64,000 nucleotides of DNA, taken from Lumbricus terrestris. Its lineage: Eukaryota; Annelida; Clitellata; Crassiclitellata; Lumbricidae. Position numbers and translations under genes: made by a program. This document shows, in pieces, positions 27,501 through 42,400 of this stretch (its first letter is position 1; every line of letters starts with the position of its first letter). The stretch spans positions 90,429,908 through 90,493,907 of the forward strand of contig OX457036.1 of assembly GCA_949752735.1 (NCBI GenBank). Reading direction: 5' to 3'. Under the pieces are notes generated by a model, which saw only the letters and a program-made list of their open reading frames with translations, had not been told where the DNA came from and ran no database searches.

Positions 27501-30420
27501 CACCACGCTGTCTCCTCGGCTTGACCTCCCCGGATTTTGACCTGGCACCGGAACGAAAACGGCAGCTCTGGCTATTGCGGACTTGATTTGATATAGCGCC
27601 GGTGAATAAGCTGGTCTCCCTGACGTGGCTTTTGTGGGCGCTGAGAAATTCTCGAAGATTTACATTACATTACATTAAAGCTTCTACAGCATCCCTAGTA
27701 TAACATATCCCTAAGTTCGGCCATGTTTCTGAGAACATGCAGGATGTCCTTCATTGGCTCCATTTCACTTTCATGGGCTAAGGGTTTGTTGGGAAGATAG
27801 ATTGGTTCTGCCGGAAATCAGGAATAGAATGTAAAAAATGAGCCAAAATTCATAGGTGTTAGAAAGTAGGCCTGTGAATGAAACACAATATCACTCTTTA
27901 CCTTTGCTCCTGAGTAGCACTGGTCTCCACAATTGCCCTGAAGCATTCCACATGATAAGTAGCGACATTTCACTGGTGTCGGTTCAGATGGCAACGGGTT
28001 CTGCGACCTGAAGACAGTCAACAACATTGTTACATTTTTAATTATTATACACTAATTTACAACAAAGATCCACAGAAGAACCATTTGATCAAGACCTGCT
28101 CTTAAAATATGCCTTGGATGAAGACAGCCATTGGCATGAGTCATGACATTTTCTTAGTCTTGCACATGAAGGCAGACACCCAATTCAGTCCTTTCTTCTA
28201 CTGTCTTAACCCTGATGGCGAAGCACTCATTTCATAGCCGTGTTTGCTAGAGGGCACAAGCAGAGCAGACATCTCAAAAGAAACACGTTTCCCCTGAATG
28301 AATTTGAATCTGAGACTTGAGGATTTGCAGTCGAGCCCGCTAAAAACTACACACTCTCTGTCAGTTAGATACTCCATAAGATATATAAATACTCCGAAAT
28401 CTCTTACTATCTCTCAATGCTAATATCTCTTAAGGCATAATTTAAAGCAGATAAATGGAAAGCATCACTTCGTCCTAAATATGGCTTTAAAACCTTTAAC
28501 ACTTCTCTCACACGAGGCCCTTGTGAGGAGTTATATGAATGGCAACATACAAACAAACATACATATGTCAGGAGAACCTACAAAACGTCAACTATCTTTC
28601 AAGACATTTAACAATATTTTGTGATATCTTTCCAGGCAGCATTGCTTACCCGCACTCAATGACAGCTCTTCGATACAATTCATATCCAACGATGATACCA
28701 TTAGGCTGAGCAGGGGCCAACCAGACCACAAGGACAGCAGTTGAACTGAGGGCCGTCAGCTGAGGAGGACCAAACCCTGATGCAACGGACTCGCTCGTTG
28801 TTGCCTGAATTGAAGGACCTTTCGTGCAGCCGTACATAGTGCATGCCTCAACCTACAGTGTACGCAAACAAATTACAATGCATCAATTGTAATTACGATA
28901 ATTTCTGTAGAATAATCAGTAGCAAGATACTTCACTGATGCCTTACACACACACATACTGTCATCTCTCAGCTAATGCTCAGAGTACATTGCAAGTATGG
29001 TAAATATATTTAGATCTAACTCTTTTAACTTAAAGACAGTTACTAATAATGTAACATAATATAATATCAGTAGTACAGTGACCTGGTGATATATATATAT
29101 ATATATATTTATCAAAATTAATATAACACCAAGTGACCTGGTGATATGTTACTAAAATTAATATATCTCCAATTAATATTTTTAATTAGACTGCAAAGGC
29201 TACAATATATAAAACTATATAGGACTAAAACCACTGCACCGAATTAAAATATTTACAGCAGCTAGTTTTGTATTCTTTCCCAACATGATGACAGTAGATT
29301 CAAAGGACAAAATCAGAGGATTACAGTTCAACCAGTCAACTTCTCCAAAAGATGAACAATTATTACACAGCATTCATGTACATTTTTTAACGTTCATATT
29401 TATTTACGCATCATTCATTAATTTTGAAGGAAGAACATGAAATTTGTAGACTGTGGTGCAGTGTTTCTCATTTCATTATTATCATATATACTTATTATTT
29501 TTCATTCCCCTCATTTTCTACAGCGCCTCTTCAAGGTCTCTACTCAGAGATGCTCCTGACTACACCGCGAACACTGCATCAGAGTTCACGCCGAAGCGCA
29601 CGAGCAATTGCAAGTGAAGTCCGCAATAGCCAGAGCTGCCGTTTTCGTTCCGGTGCCAGCTCAAGGTCCCTGAGAGGCAGCTTAAGGTGGATTCAAACCT
29701 GGAACCATTTGGCTCCAAGGCAACGAGCCCACTACTACACCACTGCGCCAATTTATGTGTCATTTATTAATTTAAAAAGAAACCTGAACGTTGTAGACTG
29801 TGTATGGCCTTAGGTTAGTGATGACATAGGAGCCAGGCAGACGAAGCTGTGGATCAATCTTCATTGAATTCACGTAGATGAAGTAGGCGGTGATTTGACC
29901 GTTTGGACGCACAGGTTCAACCCACGAAACCCTCATCGATGTGTCATTCAGTCCACTCACAACTGGCGCCTTCACACCATCAGGCACTGAAAAACAACAG
30001 AACTTCTCGGTTAGCTAAGCCGTTATTTTCATGCACGTTATCGATATGTATCATATCATGCCCGTTATATGATATCGATATGTATCATTTCATGCACGTT
30101 ATCGATATGTATTATATCACAAAGATGAAGATGAAGTAGCAGAAGAGCAATCTCCTAGGCTGACCCTGAAAAACTTTGTACATGGGCCAGAAACTTGACA
30201 CTCCTGGACTAGATTGATCAACGTTTTCAATACAGGGATTGCTTTGTCATGGGTCCGACCATTTTGAATTGTCTTCCTGGAAATTCATTTGTTTCAAAGA
30301 AAAAAATTTCTCAGTCTTTTACTCGGCTCTAAAAACCGTTCTGCTCAGTTGTGGCTGGGCCAGGAGCACCTCTAAGTACCGGGTAAATATATTGAAGGGT
30401 GCTATATCACATATCTATAT

Positions 30421-30457
<37 letters not shown>

Positions 30458-33400
30458 GACAAAATAAATGAGAAGTGGTTGTTGACCTCCTTTGGCAGTT
30501 GAAGCATAGGCAGGCGGACAGGTGATACTTTCTCCTCCATACATTGTCATCGTCAAAGAAAACATGAACAATGTGTCTGGCAGAAGGTTCAATACAACAA
30601 TCGAATCAATGCTAGAGTTCAAGGTCATTGTCCGCACAAGGGTCTGGCTGGCAGTGGTGGAGGAGTTTTCCATCAGAGAAGAATTGGAAATGCTGTAGAT
30701 GTTCAGTAGAAACTGGACGACCTCACCCTGAAGGTCAAGAACTTCTGTAACCACATGCAATCAAAATATCACTGGCTATAAAATTGCCAACACAAACATG
30801 TCTTATAAAGCAAGCAAATAGATGAGAATATTCCCCCCAAGGTCGCTTCAAAATATCATCTACCGGTATTATTTCTAATCCCATCATAGGCTGCCACCTG
30901 ATCTTCACACCATTAATGTACTGTTCCTATAGTGGAACAAAAATTATTTTGTTCTGCAATAGCATGGATTTAAACTCTGACCATTCAAGTTGACAGGCTA
31001 ATACTTAACACTAATCAATAGCACAGCATCATAGAGTCTACCTTCGCACAGTACATTCACCAGCTCTGTCGTAACTGCTATAATCAACTGCGTCAACCCA
31101 CAGTCGTATCTTGCTCTCTTATCTTTAATGCTGCCATTAATACTCTTTCCATTCCTTCGACTACTGCTGGCCCCTGCTTTAGGCTAGAGAGCGAGTCGTG
31201 GAGCTGGTACCGGTACAGAGAGCGCTGGAGTTGAACTATGATCCTAGCTCATGCACTTAAGACCGATTGAAGGGGGAAAAGAGATTGTTTTGGAAGGCCT
31301 GTAAGAAGTGAGTTGCAGTAGCCTAGGAGGTAACAGATAAGTGACTTACTTGGCAGTGTCCACTGAACTATAACTGAGGTGTCATTAACAGAAACGGCCA
31401 TGACATCGGCCGCTTTGCGTGGCATGCCCCCAAACGTCGTCACTGGATCTGAGGAACCGCTTGTCGTGTGGCCAAAGTCATTGAAGATGGTGACACGATA
31501 CTGGTACGTAGTGAAGATCGTTAGACCGCGATCTTCATAGTTTGTGATGTTGCCAGAGTAGACGCTCAACCAAACACCGAAACCAGTTGCGTTGACTGAA
31601 ACAGGAAAATTAATTCGTATTTTTTCACTCTTTTGTATTTTTAAATTAAGATAATAAATTTTCAGACGATAATGCTTGCAAGACAATCGCATACACTACA
31701 GAATGGATAAAACAATGGAAATACATTAAAAACTGAACATCTACAATGTTATTCTACACAATTTGAAGGTTGAAAAAAATATATTCATTTCATGAGAAGT
31801 AAACACAATGTTTAAGAAACAATCGATGAAAAGAAATCTCTCAACAACACAAAACTCTAGAAATGTCAGTGTACTTCAGCTCTCAAAAACTCAACAGTAA
31901 AGACTCGTAAAATCACAAAAAATATCAATCTAAACTAAGTAAAGCTAATCGCTATATTTTGCAAGAGAAGTTTGATCGCCAAATTCTAACGATGACTTGA
32001 TTCATTTAAAAAACTCAGAAGCAGTTGTGAAAATATTCACATATTTAAAAAAACACTTCACTCTGTCGCAGTTATCGTTATAATAGTTATTAGTAATATG
32101 CATTTATGTAGAGCCAATATCTCGTAAAGTAAGTTGTTCAGTTCACCGTCCAACGGCTGCTTCAGCTTTGACCTGAGCAGCTCAAAATAGATGTTGCGAC
32201 CATTTGGAAGTGATGGAGATTTCCAGACAACAGAGATATAAGTCTGTGAAATTGGAGTTGGAAGAGGTGCAGTCACTCCATCAGGTAGAGATGGACTGGT
32301 TGTAACAACAGTTGGTAAACTCTCTGTACAACCACCATCTGGAAAAGTGGAAAAATGAATGAGAATCACTCATGGTTGCATTTTAAATCAATATCTTAAA
32401 CAACAATAATAGGGCCCTTCAAGACATTTCATTTTCTACAATAGATAATATTGAAGTCCTGAAGGAATTCCATATATCTCACGGGATAAAACCCTAGGTA
32501 GGAAGTATCATCGATTTCAAATTCCTTAGTCTTTGCATACAAAGGTAGCAGTTCAGTCCTCACCCTTGCCACCTAGTCTCCCCACTGACAGAGTAGTCTA
32601 AGGTCAGTCTCTTCATTTCATAGACTTTGCATCTAGGCGCAAGATGAGCTGAAGCTCACGACAAATTTCTGCCCTGGCAGGAATTCTAATCCTTCCATAC
32701 TGACAGTCCAGGATACTACAAAACCATCGTGCATCTCTAAGATAAAGAAAACAGGACAAGCTAAGCATGGTCCAGTGGTCCACCGACAGATGGGTGGACT
32801 GATGCTGGAACCGGAGGTGGAACAACAAAGTGCTTGCAAATATGGGGAGCTAACAAAAGTGGATGAAAGAGAACTGTACCTGAGCAAGCAGTAACCGTGA
32901 CATTGTAAGTTGTGTATGGAATGAGATCATCGACTGTCAACGATGTCTGGCTGATGTTGGAGATGTCGTAGCGTGGAAGCGGAAGACGGATGACGTACGA
33001 CTGGAGAACGCCATTCGGATATAACGGAAGAAGCCAAGAGATGAGCATTGATGCTGGACTCAAGAGGTTCACCAATGGAGACTGAACACCACCAGGCCCT
33101 AGGTACAGAAAATAAAATCATCATCATCAGCATCATTACCTATATCCATCGCTGGTGCCACCACCTTCACCAATGTCATCATCAGCAAGTGAGTTGCCGC
33201 CCACCATACCTTCACCATGGTCACCAACATCATCATCACCAACATCATCACCAAACACCACCAACGCCAAAATATCGTAAAATAAATAATTTAAAGTATT
33301 TCCCCAAAGAAAAGTTACACGTTTTCACACAAAATCACACGCTTCTACGTAAAAACCTAGAACCAAACAAAGCTGCGTACTATACCTGCTTGCCCCATTA

Positions 33401-36400
33401 GCTACAGTGGTTAGAACATAGGCTGCATCTCATGCGACTCTGTGAGAGAGACCGTGTGGATTGCGGTTCGCTTCCCAATGTTCGCTTATTTAAGAGATTG
33501 AAATCTCAGGCTGGCATGGGGACCAAAATGGTGTGGTGTCCAATGAAATGGACGAATGGTGATGAATGATCTCACACGACCAATTAATTTAAAAAGAGTT
33601 CAAGTAAAATCGAGTACATTTAAATTTCATTTCATTACTCACTCGCTGACTTGGTAAAGACGGGTGCCCACGGTCCATATCCAACACCAGCCACTGTGTA
33701 AGCCGCAATCCGGTACTCGTACCCCGAGTAGGGTACAATGTCGGCAGAAGAGTCGACATATTGACGTGGATCAGAGGGAAGGAAGGTCTTGACGAGAACA
33801 ACATCAGTATGGTTGAAGATGCGTCGCTGGATGCTGTACTGAACGATTTCACCGTTTGGATGTTGAACGACGCTCCACACGATAAGAACTGATGTTGACG
33901 ACTGCGCAATTACGGTTGGACTGGGTACGCCCTCTGGCACTGTAAACAATGTAAATGTAATAATGATGAGAAAAATAATAATAATAACTGCAGTTGATCA
34001 TAATAATATATCGTTGCTTGCCACAGTATTCTTCATTATGTTGAACAGTAATGGAATGTACCGGTAGGTCAAACTTGGACAGAGCGAAATATTAGCCATT
34101 TGTATAACAGCCATGGACTGACTGACAGATTTGCATTTGTCACAGTTCGTATTTGCATAATTCGTGTCTCAGAATCACATTTCCAATGCTTCATGTTTAC
34201 ATTTCCCACACTTCATAATATTCACATTTTCCACAATTCTGACTCGCATTTCCTGTGTAGTTTCCTGGCTCATGGGGCTTCAATAGTTTTATACAATGTT
34301 TTCACCTGTCACCACTAACCACCAAAAGTCTTATGCATCAATGAAACAACCAAAGTCATTTTGTCAGATTAATTAGAAGATATTAATTAGCAGACGTCTT
34401 TCTCAACCTGCGCTCAAAGTGGTTACCAGTCGAGATTCCGGACTCGTCGTACACCCGGCCACCGTGCACACCTCGACATGGTAAGTGTAACTGGTAAACG
34501 GTACAAGATCCGTAAGATTTACGCCTGTTACGTTACCACTCACCTAAAGTAAGCAAAAACATTTTCTGGTTATAGCAGAACGAATATTCAAAAATAATGA
34601 TAAAACATAGACAAGAATATAAAATAGAGCTTTGCTCCAGCAGACCTCAAGCTGCATTGGTCTCCTCACTTTTTAATTTATTTAGTTATCTGTCTTATTT
34701 GTCTACTATTTGTACAAAATCAGTATACAAATTTTAGCAGAAGACAAGCTGTAATATTTAGGCGGCGCTCAAAACAGCAATGTCACAGTTACTTAGTCAA
34801 AACGTAATCAAGAGGCAGGGGATGAAATCTGTTGTTGTCAGGTCAAGATCCAAATGGGTAAGACAAACAAATGTGCTAAAAAGACTTGTATATGATCGTT
34901 ACATAGAATTCACTGGACAGGATTGAACCTGTTATTAATTGCGCGACAGTTATTGTATTGTATAAGCATTTATAAAGCGCCCATATACAAACAAAACAAT
35001 ACAATATAGGAAAGTTAAAGGAAGCTGATGAAAGAACTACAGAGCTGAACATTAACAATCTTTTATGCAGACATACAAAAGTTTATGTACAGGGTGGGCC
35101 ATAAAAAAGTAATCCCCTACGGTTTTTATCCCATATCTTGCCCAAACATAAGAATTTTTAAATGAAACTTTACAGTCTTAAAGGCAATTCATATTTACGT
35201 ACAATGGTCAAATTTCAACAAAATATTTCAAACAGAACAAAAGTTATATCACTTTTAGCGAGGGCACCCCTCGTTTTTTGATGATTCAAAAACGAAACGC
35301 AACAAAATTAGTTTTTTGCCAATATCTTGGTCAGAAGTAAAAACATCGAAATGAAATTTTACAGGATTAAAGACAATTCATATTTACAAATGATAGCCAG
35401 ATTTAATCAAAATATTTCAAACCCAACAAAAGTTATACCACTTTTAGTGAGGCCACCCATCGTTTTCTGACTTTTTTGAATCATCAAAAAACGGTGGGTG
35501 GCCTCACTAAAAGTGACATAACTTTTGTTCCGTTTAAAATATTTTGTTGAAATCTGGCCAACATATGTAAATATGAATTGTCTATAAACCTGGTAAATTT
35601 CATTTCGAAATTCTTACTTTTGTTCAAGATATTGGCAAAAAACCCTTCTTTTTGTTGCGTTACGTTTTTGAATCGTCAAAAAAACGGTGGGTGGCCTCAC
35701 TAAAAGGGATATAACTTTTGTTCCGTTTCACATATGGCTATGAAATTTGGCTATTGTACGTAGATATGAATTACCTTCAAGCCCGTAAAACTGGATTTGA
35801 AAAATTCCTATTTTTGGCCAAGATATTGACAAAAAACCCGTAGGGGATTACTTTTTTTGGCCCACCCTGTACATAAATACAAATACATTGAGAAAAATAT
35901 AATGATCAATGCTTATTATGACATTGATAATGACATTCAGTGTATTTAACACAAACTACAGTTGACTCTATATGGGTAACTTAATAGAAGTATAGAGTAA
36001 TCCTTAAATTCTAAGCACAGGTTCATAGATTTGTAATTTAGGCGATAGATCTTGGACAATGTTTGAAAATGCAATGGAAGAAAAAGACAACAAGACGGGA
36101 ACTTTTCATCGCAAAGGTTCTTACTGTCTGCAGGAGAGAGTTGTTCTGGTAGAGGTTGTAGAGGGTAATGATGCCATTCGGCCGAAGAGGCGCTTGCCAG
36201 TTGACCTGCAGAGACCTTGCCTGCACGTCGCTAATCATCGGAGGATCAACGCTGTCTGGCTCTACATAAATCATTCAAAACAGTGAACCTTGAATAAGAT
36301 TTATTTATTTATTTCAGAAGATCATAAATAGAACTTTACAAGTCATAAGGAATTAACAGAAACTATTACTGTTGTAACTACATGTATGATCAAATCATAA

Positions 36401-39400
36401 AATCATGCCAACAAGTATAATTTCTTGTGAATGATTGTGAAAGGTGAAATATTCTCATGAATAACAATTTTCACAACAAGCAACAGATTATTTCAAAGAA
36501 ATAAATATATCTGGAGGAAAAATTCTACGAAAAAACATAATAAATTATGCAATAAATAGAATTACTTTTTGTATCGAATAAATTATTTAGAAAAATATAA
36601 TTTTAAGAAGAAATTGAAAACGTAAAAAAACAAATTTGTCAGTCTGAACTAATAAATGAGTGTTGTAATTATTATTCTAATTACTATTATTAATATTAGT
36701 ATTATTAATCATCATCATCTTTGTAATACCACTCTCCTCCTCCTCCTCCTGCTCCTGCTTCTACTCCTACTCCTCCTCCTCCTCATCGTCATCATCATCA
36801 TCAACCTGTTAGTGGACGGTGGCTTCTGAGTGACCAGGAGAAATATTTGGAAATTACAAATTTATCAGAGAATGAGAGAGAGGATTGGCTGGTGGCACTT
36901 ACTGTCCTGCCTGGTGACAATGAATGCCCAATCAGAAAACGTCTTGCCATACGTGTTGCCAGCAGAAACACTGAATGCATATTGAGTGAACGGCAAAAGG
37001 TTCGTCTTTGTGAATGAAGTTGCTGTAGTTTCCGATGGAAACAGACTGAAAAAGATTATGTGTCACCTAATTATAATAAAACAGGAAGACAATGTACGTT
37101 TTATAAGAGCATCAGGGAGACAGTCTACTGAGTTTTTTACAACTATGATCTCAAACTTCTAGAGCGCCACTCGAAAGTCAATCGCATGGCCCAGCTTATT
37201 GACGAGGAGTGCGTCAATTCAGTAAAAGTTAGACTAAAGGAGGTCCAATTACAGTTTCCAGAGAGTCAGAACACAAGTTAAGGTTGAGAGTCGGAAGATG
37301 GACGATTAGACGAATTGGGAGAAGTATTCTTAAAGAGGTGAAGCTGCATCTTACGCTCTAATGGCACTCATATGTGAAATAACCTATTTCCATGATATGG
37401 TGCAAGTCTTCTTACCCACGACCTTTCCCAATGCAAAATGTAGTGTGCAGTCCAACTTTTGATCATCACACACTGCATAAATGCCTTCACTTTATGGTCG
37501 GGATATTAACTAATGTTAAGGTGCAACAAAATGCCATAAAAGTTGCTACCGCAGCTAATAAGAATAATAATAAACGCTGAACAATAGCAGAACAATTGTG
37601 GCTTCTAACAAAGAACAAAGTCGAACAATACGAACTTCTCAACAACGGCATCCGGAAAGGATGCATCTCTAAACAGAAGCTGGAATGTTGGTTCACGGTC
37701 TGAATTCCATCGAGAAACTGGATTCCATGTGGCTGTAATTGAACTCGAAGTTGAGGACGACAGGCTTGGTGGGAGGACGCCATCTGGTGCTAAGAAATAA
37801 AATGAAGAGAGAAAGTCCAGACTCTCTCTGTAACTATGCTGTGTTAAAACTCGGTCCGTCAAATAAATCTCAGAATTCACACAATTAAATAAAATGTGAT
37901 CATTGAGAAATTCTATTTAAAAAGCTATAATAAAAATAAACATACGGTAATTAAAATACAGTCAAAAATGGCAGATATATTATATGAACAAATGAAATAT
38001 GAGAGTACAATACAATGGTAACTCCTCAGAGACTACTGCATGTAAATTGAAATGATTTCAAAGAAGCGAAATAATACAAAAAGGCACATGAAAATTTAAA
38101 ACTCCTGATTGGCACATGAAAGCATGAAATTTAAAAGACAATAGAAAGGAACTACATGTATGCTACAGCTATGATGCATAACAATGACAGCTCTGATCAC
38201 CGCACTTATTAGAAGTCACAGAACTATATCAGATGAAGCTACTGTCATGGGCACCCACGGATATTGTTGCAGGAGGGACAAAGCACCAAGATCACAGTCA
38301 AAAATCTTTAGCAAGAGCTTGAAAAGGTAAAGCATGAAAATAAGAATATGAGTATTTATCAAAGAAGTCTCCAAATGCTAAATATCTTATTCCAGTGAGG
38401 ATCATTAACTCCAAAAGTAGTAGTTTAAAAAAATAGGTGCCAGAGGTACAACGCCCCTCTTGTCGCCCCTCCCCCATATGCAGACGCCCATGGCTGCAGC
38501 CATTTGAATTACCAGCCATTGGTAAGGTGACGGTAGCGATATCACTGAGGATGAAGCCTTTAGTGTTCGATGCGTTCATCTGGATCGAATAACTGCTGAA
38601 CGGCAATAGTCCTGTTACGTTCACCCATGATCCGATCACTGCTGTGTCGTTCGTACGGTAGAGACTACGCCGTGCGCTGAACGTCGTAAAATCCATTTTA
38701 CCTGCAACGGTCAATTACTTGAAATGATTCACTGGTCAAGTGCTTGCATCATGCCTTACAATTTTGAACAGTCACTACTTACCTGGTAATAACATAAGTT
38801 ACATAAACAGAAACGACTCATTGCTGCCAATTCTTCTAGACACTAGCAATAACACCATGCCTCTAATTTTTGTGCATTGTGAGTAGCATATTTTGTAGAT
38901 ACAATACAAAGCTATCATCCACTGTAGGCAATCTTGTTGAAAGCCTGCATTGCAATGGTCACCATGTAGAAACTTAAGTCCTCCTTAACACAAAGCAACT
39001 ATCTTACTGCATATCATTAGACATTTGGACAACACAAATATATGCACAATATGTGAAAAAACTAAATTCTTAATTCTTTTACACTTTTAATGGCCTCAGT
39101 TAAGCAATGTACTCAATGAACTCATGTATAAAACAACACAATACAACTGTATTTGATATACAACAGAACATCATTGGTGCTGAACAACTGTGCATGAAGG
39201 TCTTGACCAAGGTCCACATACAGTAACCATCTACTTCTTTCCCTTCAGGCTCGGATTAATCCGTCTTGATGCATATCATTAGACAACACAAACATATGCA
39301 CAATATGTGAAAAAACTAAATTCTTAATTCTTTTACACTTTTAATGGCCTCAGTTAAGCAATGTACTCAATGAACTCATGTATAAAACAACACAATAAAA

Positions 39401-42400
39401 CTGTATTAGATACATGCATGTGGGCATGTCATGCATGTATCTAAACATCAGTGTAGAACAGCTAGCTGCCATCCAAAAAGCTACATTCGTAGGCCTACTT
39501 GGATTGACATAGAACAATCCCTCGAAATAAACGTCGTAGAAGAGAAGACCGTTTGGGGTTTGAACCCTCGTCCACTGCACCCTGACCGAGCGAGCATCCA
39601 AGACCTGTGCGTTGAGCCCGATGGTGCCCTGCGGATGGGCCTCCTGGGTTCTGGCGCTCACTTCATGACTGGAGCTGCAGCCCATCGCCGTGCATGCTTC
39701 GACGCGGAAGTAGTGAAGACTCCACGGCTGGAAGTCACTGAGGGAGACAAACCTTTGCGTTGAATCATTGAAGATGAAGAGACCGTTGTGGAAGAGATGG
39801 TACTGAACAATCACTCCTAGATGTATTCGTATGAAACACAAAGAGATGGTACTGAACAATCACTCCTAGATGTATTCGTATGAAACACAAAGAGATGGTA
39901 CTGAACAATCACTCCTAGATGTATTCATATGAAACACAAAGAGATGGTACTGAACAATCACTCCTAGATGTATTCAAATGAAACACAAAGAGATGGTACT
40001 GAACAATCACTCCTAGATGTATTCATATGAAACACAAAGAGATGGTACTGAACAATCACTCCTAGATGTATTCAAATGAAACACAAAGAGATGGTACTGA
40101 ACAATCACTCCTAGATGTTTCTCCTAGATGTATTCAAATGAAACACAAAGAGATGGTACTGAACAATCACTCCTAGATGTATTCAAATGAAACACAAAGA
40201 GATGGTACTGAACAATCACTCCTAGATGTATTCAAATGAAACACAAAGACTTTGGAAATTTAGTTAATAAGCTATTTAGAACGTGAACTTAACTCTGATA
40301 AAGATGGAGATTTGCAATTATCAGAATTCACTTAAACTGAGAATAAGTTGCAATGAAGATGCAGATGAAGATTCCAAATATTTGGAATGGAAATTTAAGC
40401 AGAGATGAAGAATTAGAATGATCAGAATTAAGTGAAACAGAGAACTGATAAATTGGAATGAAGATACAGATTTTAGTCTATACCATGTGGATATTATAAA
40501 ATAAGATCTATGGAAATTTTAGTCTATATAGATTGAAGAATTTAGCAAAGCAATCGAGATGACTATTTAAAAGATTTAGATGAAATCAGATCTAATTGCA
40601 TTCAAAGAGATTTTAGTGATTCAAATCGCAGATTTAAATGAAACTGAAGACAGATTCAAGAGGTTGTGAACTACCACTCTAATTAAATTACTACACCAAG
40701 TGAAAGTGACCAACCATTGGGTGAAGTAGGCAGACCCCATGAAACGATGAGTTGAGTGGGGCTTGGTGAAGTAACCACAGGATCTGGAACCCCGTCAGGC
40801 GCCATTTCCCTCGTTGTTACCTTGGTGACATTACTCAAAGTGCAACCTCCACCAGTACAACCCTAAAATGTGGAAACCAGGCATGAAATAAATACAAGCC
40901 CTCAACAGTTTAACAACACCTAAGTTTTAGCCCATACTAAAAGCAAACTGGGAAGCCAAAACACAGGTCACAGTGTTGAGCTAATTAACCCAAAGGGACT
41001 GAGAGGCAGTCACAGGTTCGAAGATTAGACAATAATAAATAATTTAATTAATTAATTAAATTCATCCATCAAACTTTCAATTCGTTTCAATTCCTACATT
41101 GACCAGACCAATTAGACCTAACGAGACGAGCATTACCAAGAGTTTAAAGAAGTAGAGAGTTCCTGGTTGGAGGGTATCAATGGTGCAGAAGAGGATCAAT
41201 GTCTCCGTGCTGTTGTACACTTCGATCCCATCGACCAATGGATCATCCGAAATGTACAACGTGTACGTCATCATCTGACCATTCGGTTGCTGTGGTGCGT
41301 CCCACTCAACGTACGCTCGCGTCGGACCTGGTCAGACATTCAGCACAGCCAATAAAATCCGCTACACTTACATGACCAATGACCATAGGCGTAGGGGACA
41401 TTTTGGAAGTGGGGGTGGGGGAATTTTTTTTTTTAGTCATCCGCCCAAAATCTTAGGATTTTCTTGTCCAAATAATCTGATGACCTTTTTTATAGTCATT
41501 TCCTGTAAATCTTCTGAAAAGTTAGTTTTTTACCCCTGTGTGCCCGAAAAAAATCTGCCTGTACCTGGTTGCCCAAAAAAAAATCGAATTTTTTTCCCCG
41601 TCGCTGCCTCTTTTGCCCAAAAAACACATCTGCCCGAAATTTGGGGGGGCATTTGCTCCCCTCTGGACCCCCGCCTCCTACGCCTATGCCAATGACCATG
41701 TCTCATTGTCTGCAAAAGCATCTGAAGATGCACTGCATAGCCTACATGCAAACTCATTATATAGCTCCTGAGTAGCCAGATGCGTTTTGACAGTCTCTGT
41801 AAACACCCTAACAATATTTTCTGTTTAAGTTGCATCTGTGTTAGCATACTTAGTAATTCTAATTAACGAAATCGATTGATTGATTTCTAGAATTAACTTT
41901 GTATTGACGTCACATAATAATGCATTCATTTTCTAAGTGAATTATTTTCACATATGAAATCCACTGTACAAAAGTGTACATCACCGCATTCATGGATTAA
42001 AAGCCTCAAAGAAGACTTTAGGGCAAATGTAACGTAAGTTATTCTAGACTGAAAACACAAGTAATGGTAATTGTAATTTCAATTGCAATCGTAATTGTAA
42101 CTTTGATTGTAATCGTAATTGTAATTTCAATTGCAATCGTAATTGTAACTTAGATTGTAATAGTAATTGTAACTTAGTTTGTAATTGTAATTATAACTTA
42201 GATTGCAATCGTAATTGTAACTTCGATTGTAATTGTAATTTTGATGGTAATCGTAATCGTAACTTTGATTGTAATCGTAATTGTAACTTAGATTGCAATC
42301 GTAATTGTAACTTAGATTGCAATCGTAATTGTAACTTTGATTGTAATCGTAATTGTAATTTCAATTGCAATCGTAATTGTAACTTAGATTGTAATAGTAA

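Noticed and set aside
30840..30930. Possible small exon (KIRWQP-like) between exons 30 and 31
   Set aside because: Incompatible with phase 1 from exon 30 (immediate stop). Exon 31 joins exon 30 directly when the GGTTACAG acceptor is used.
33120..33260. CATCATCACC-rich stretch as a coding or binding array
   Set aside because: Simple-sequence drift in an intron; no regular period and no open frame tied to an exon.
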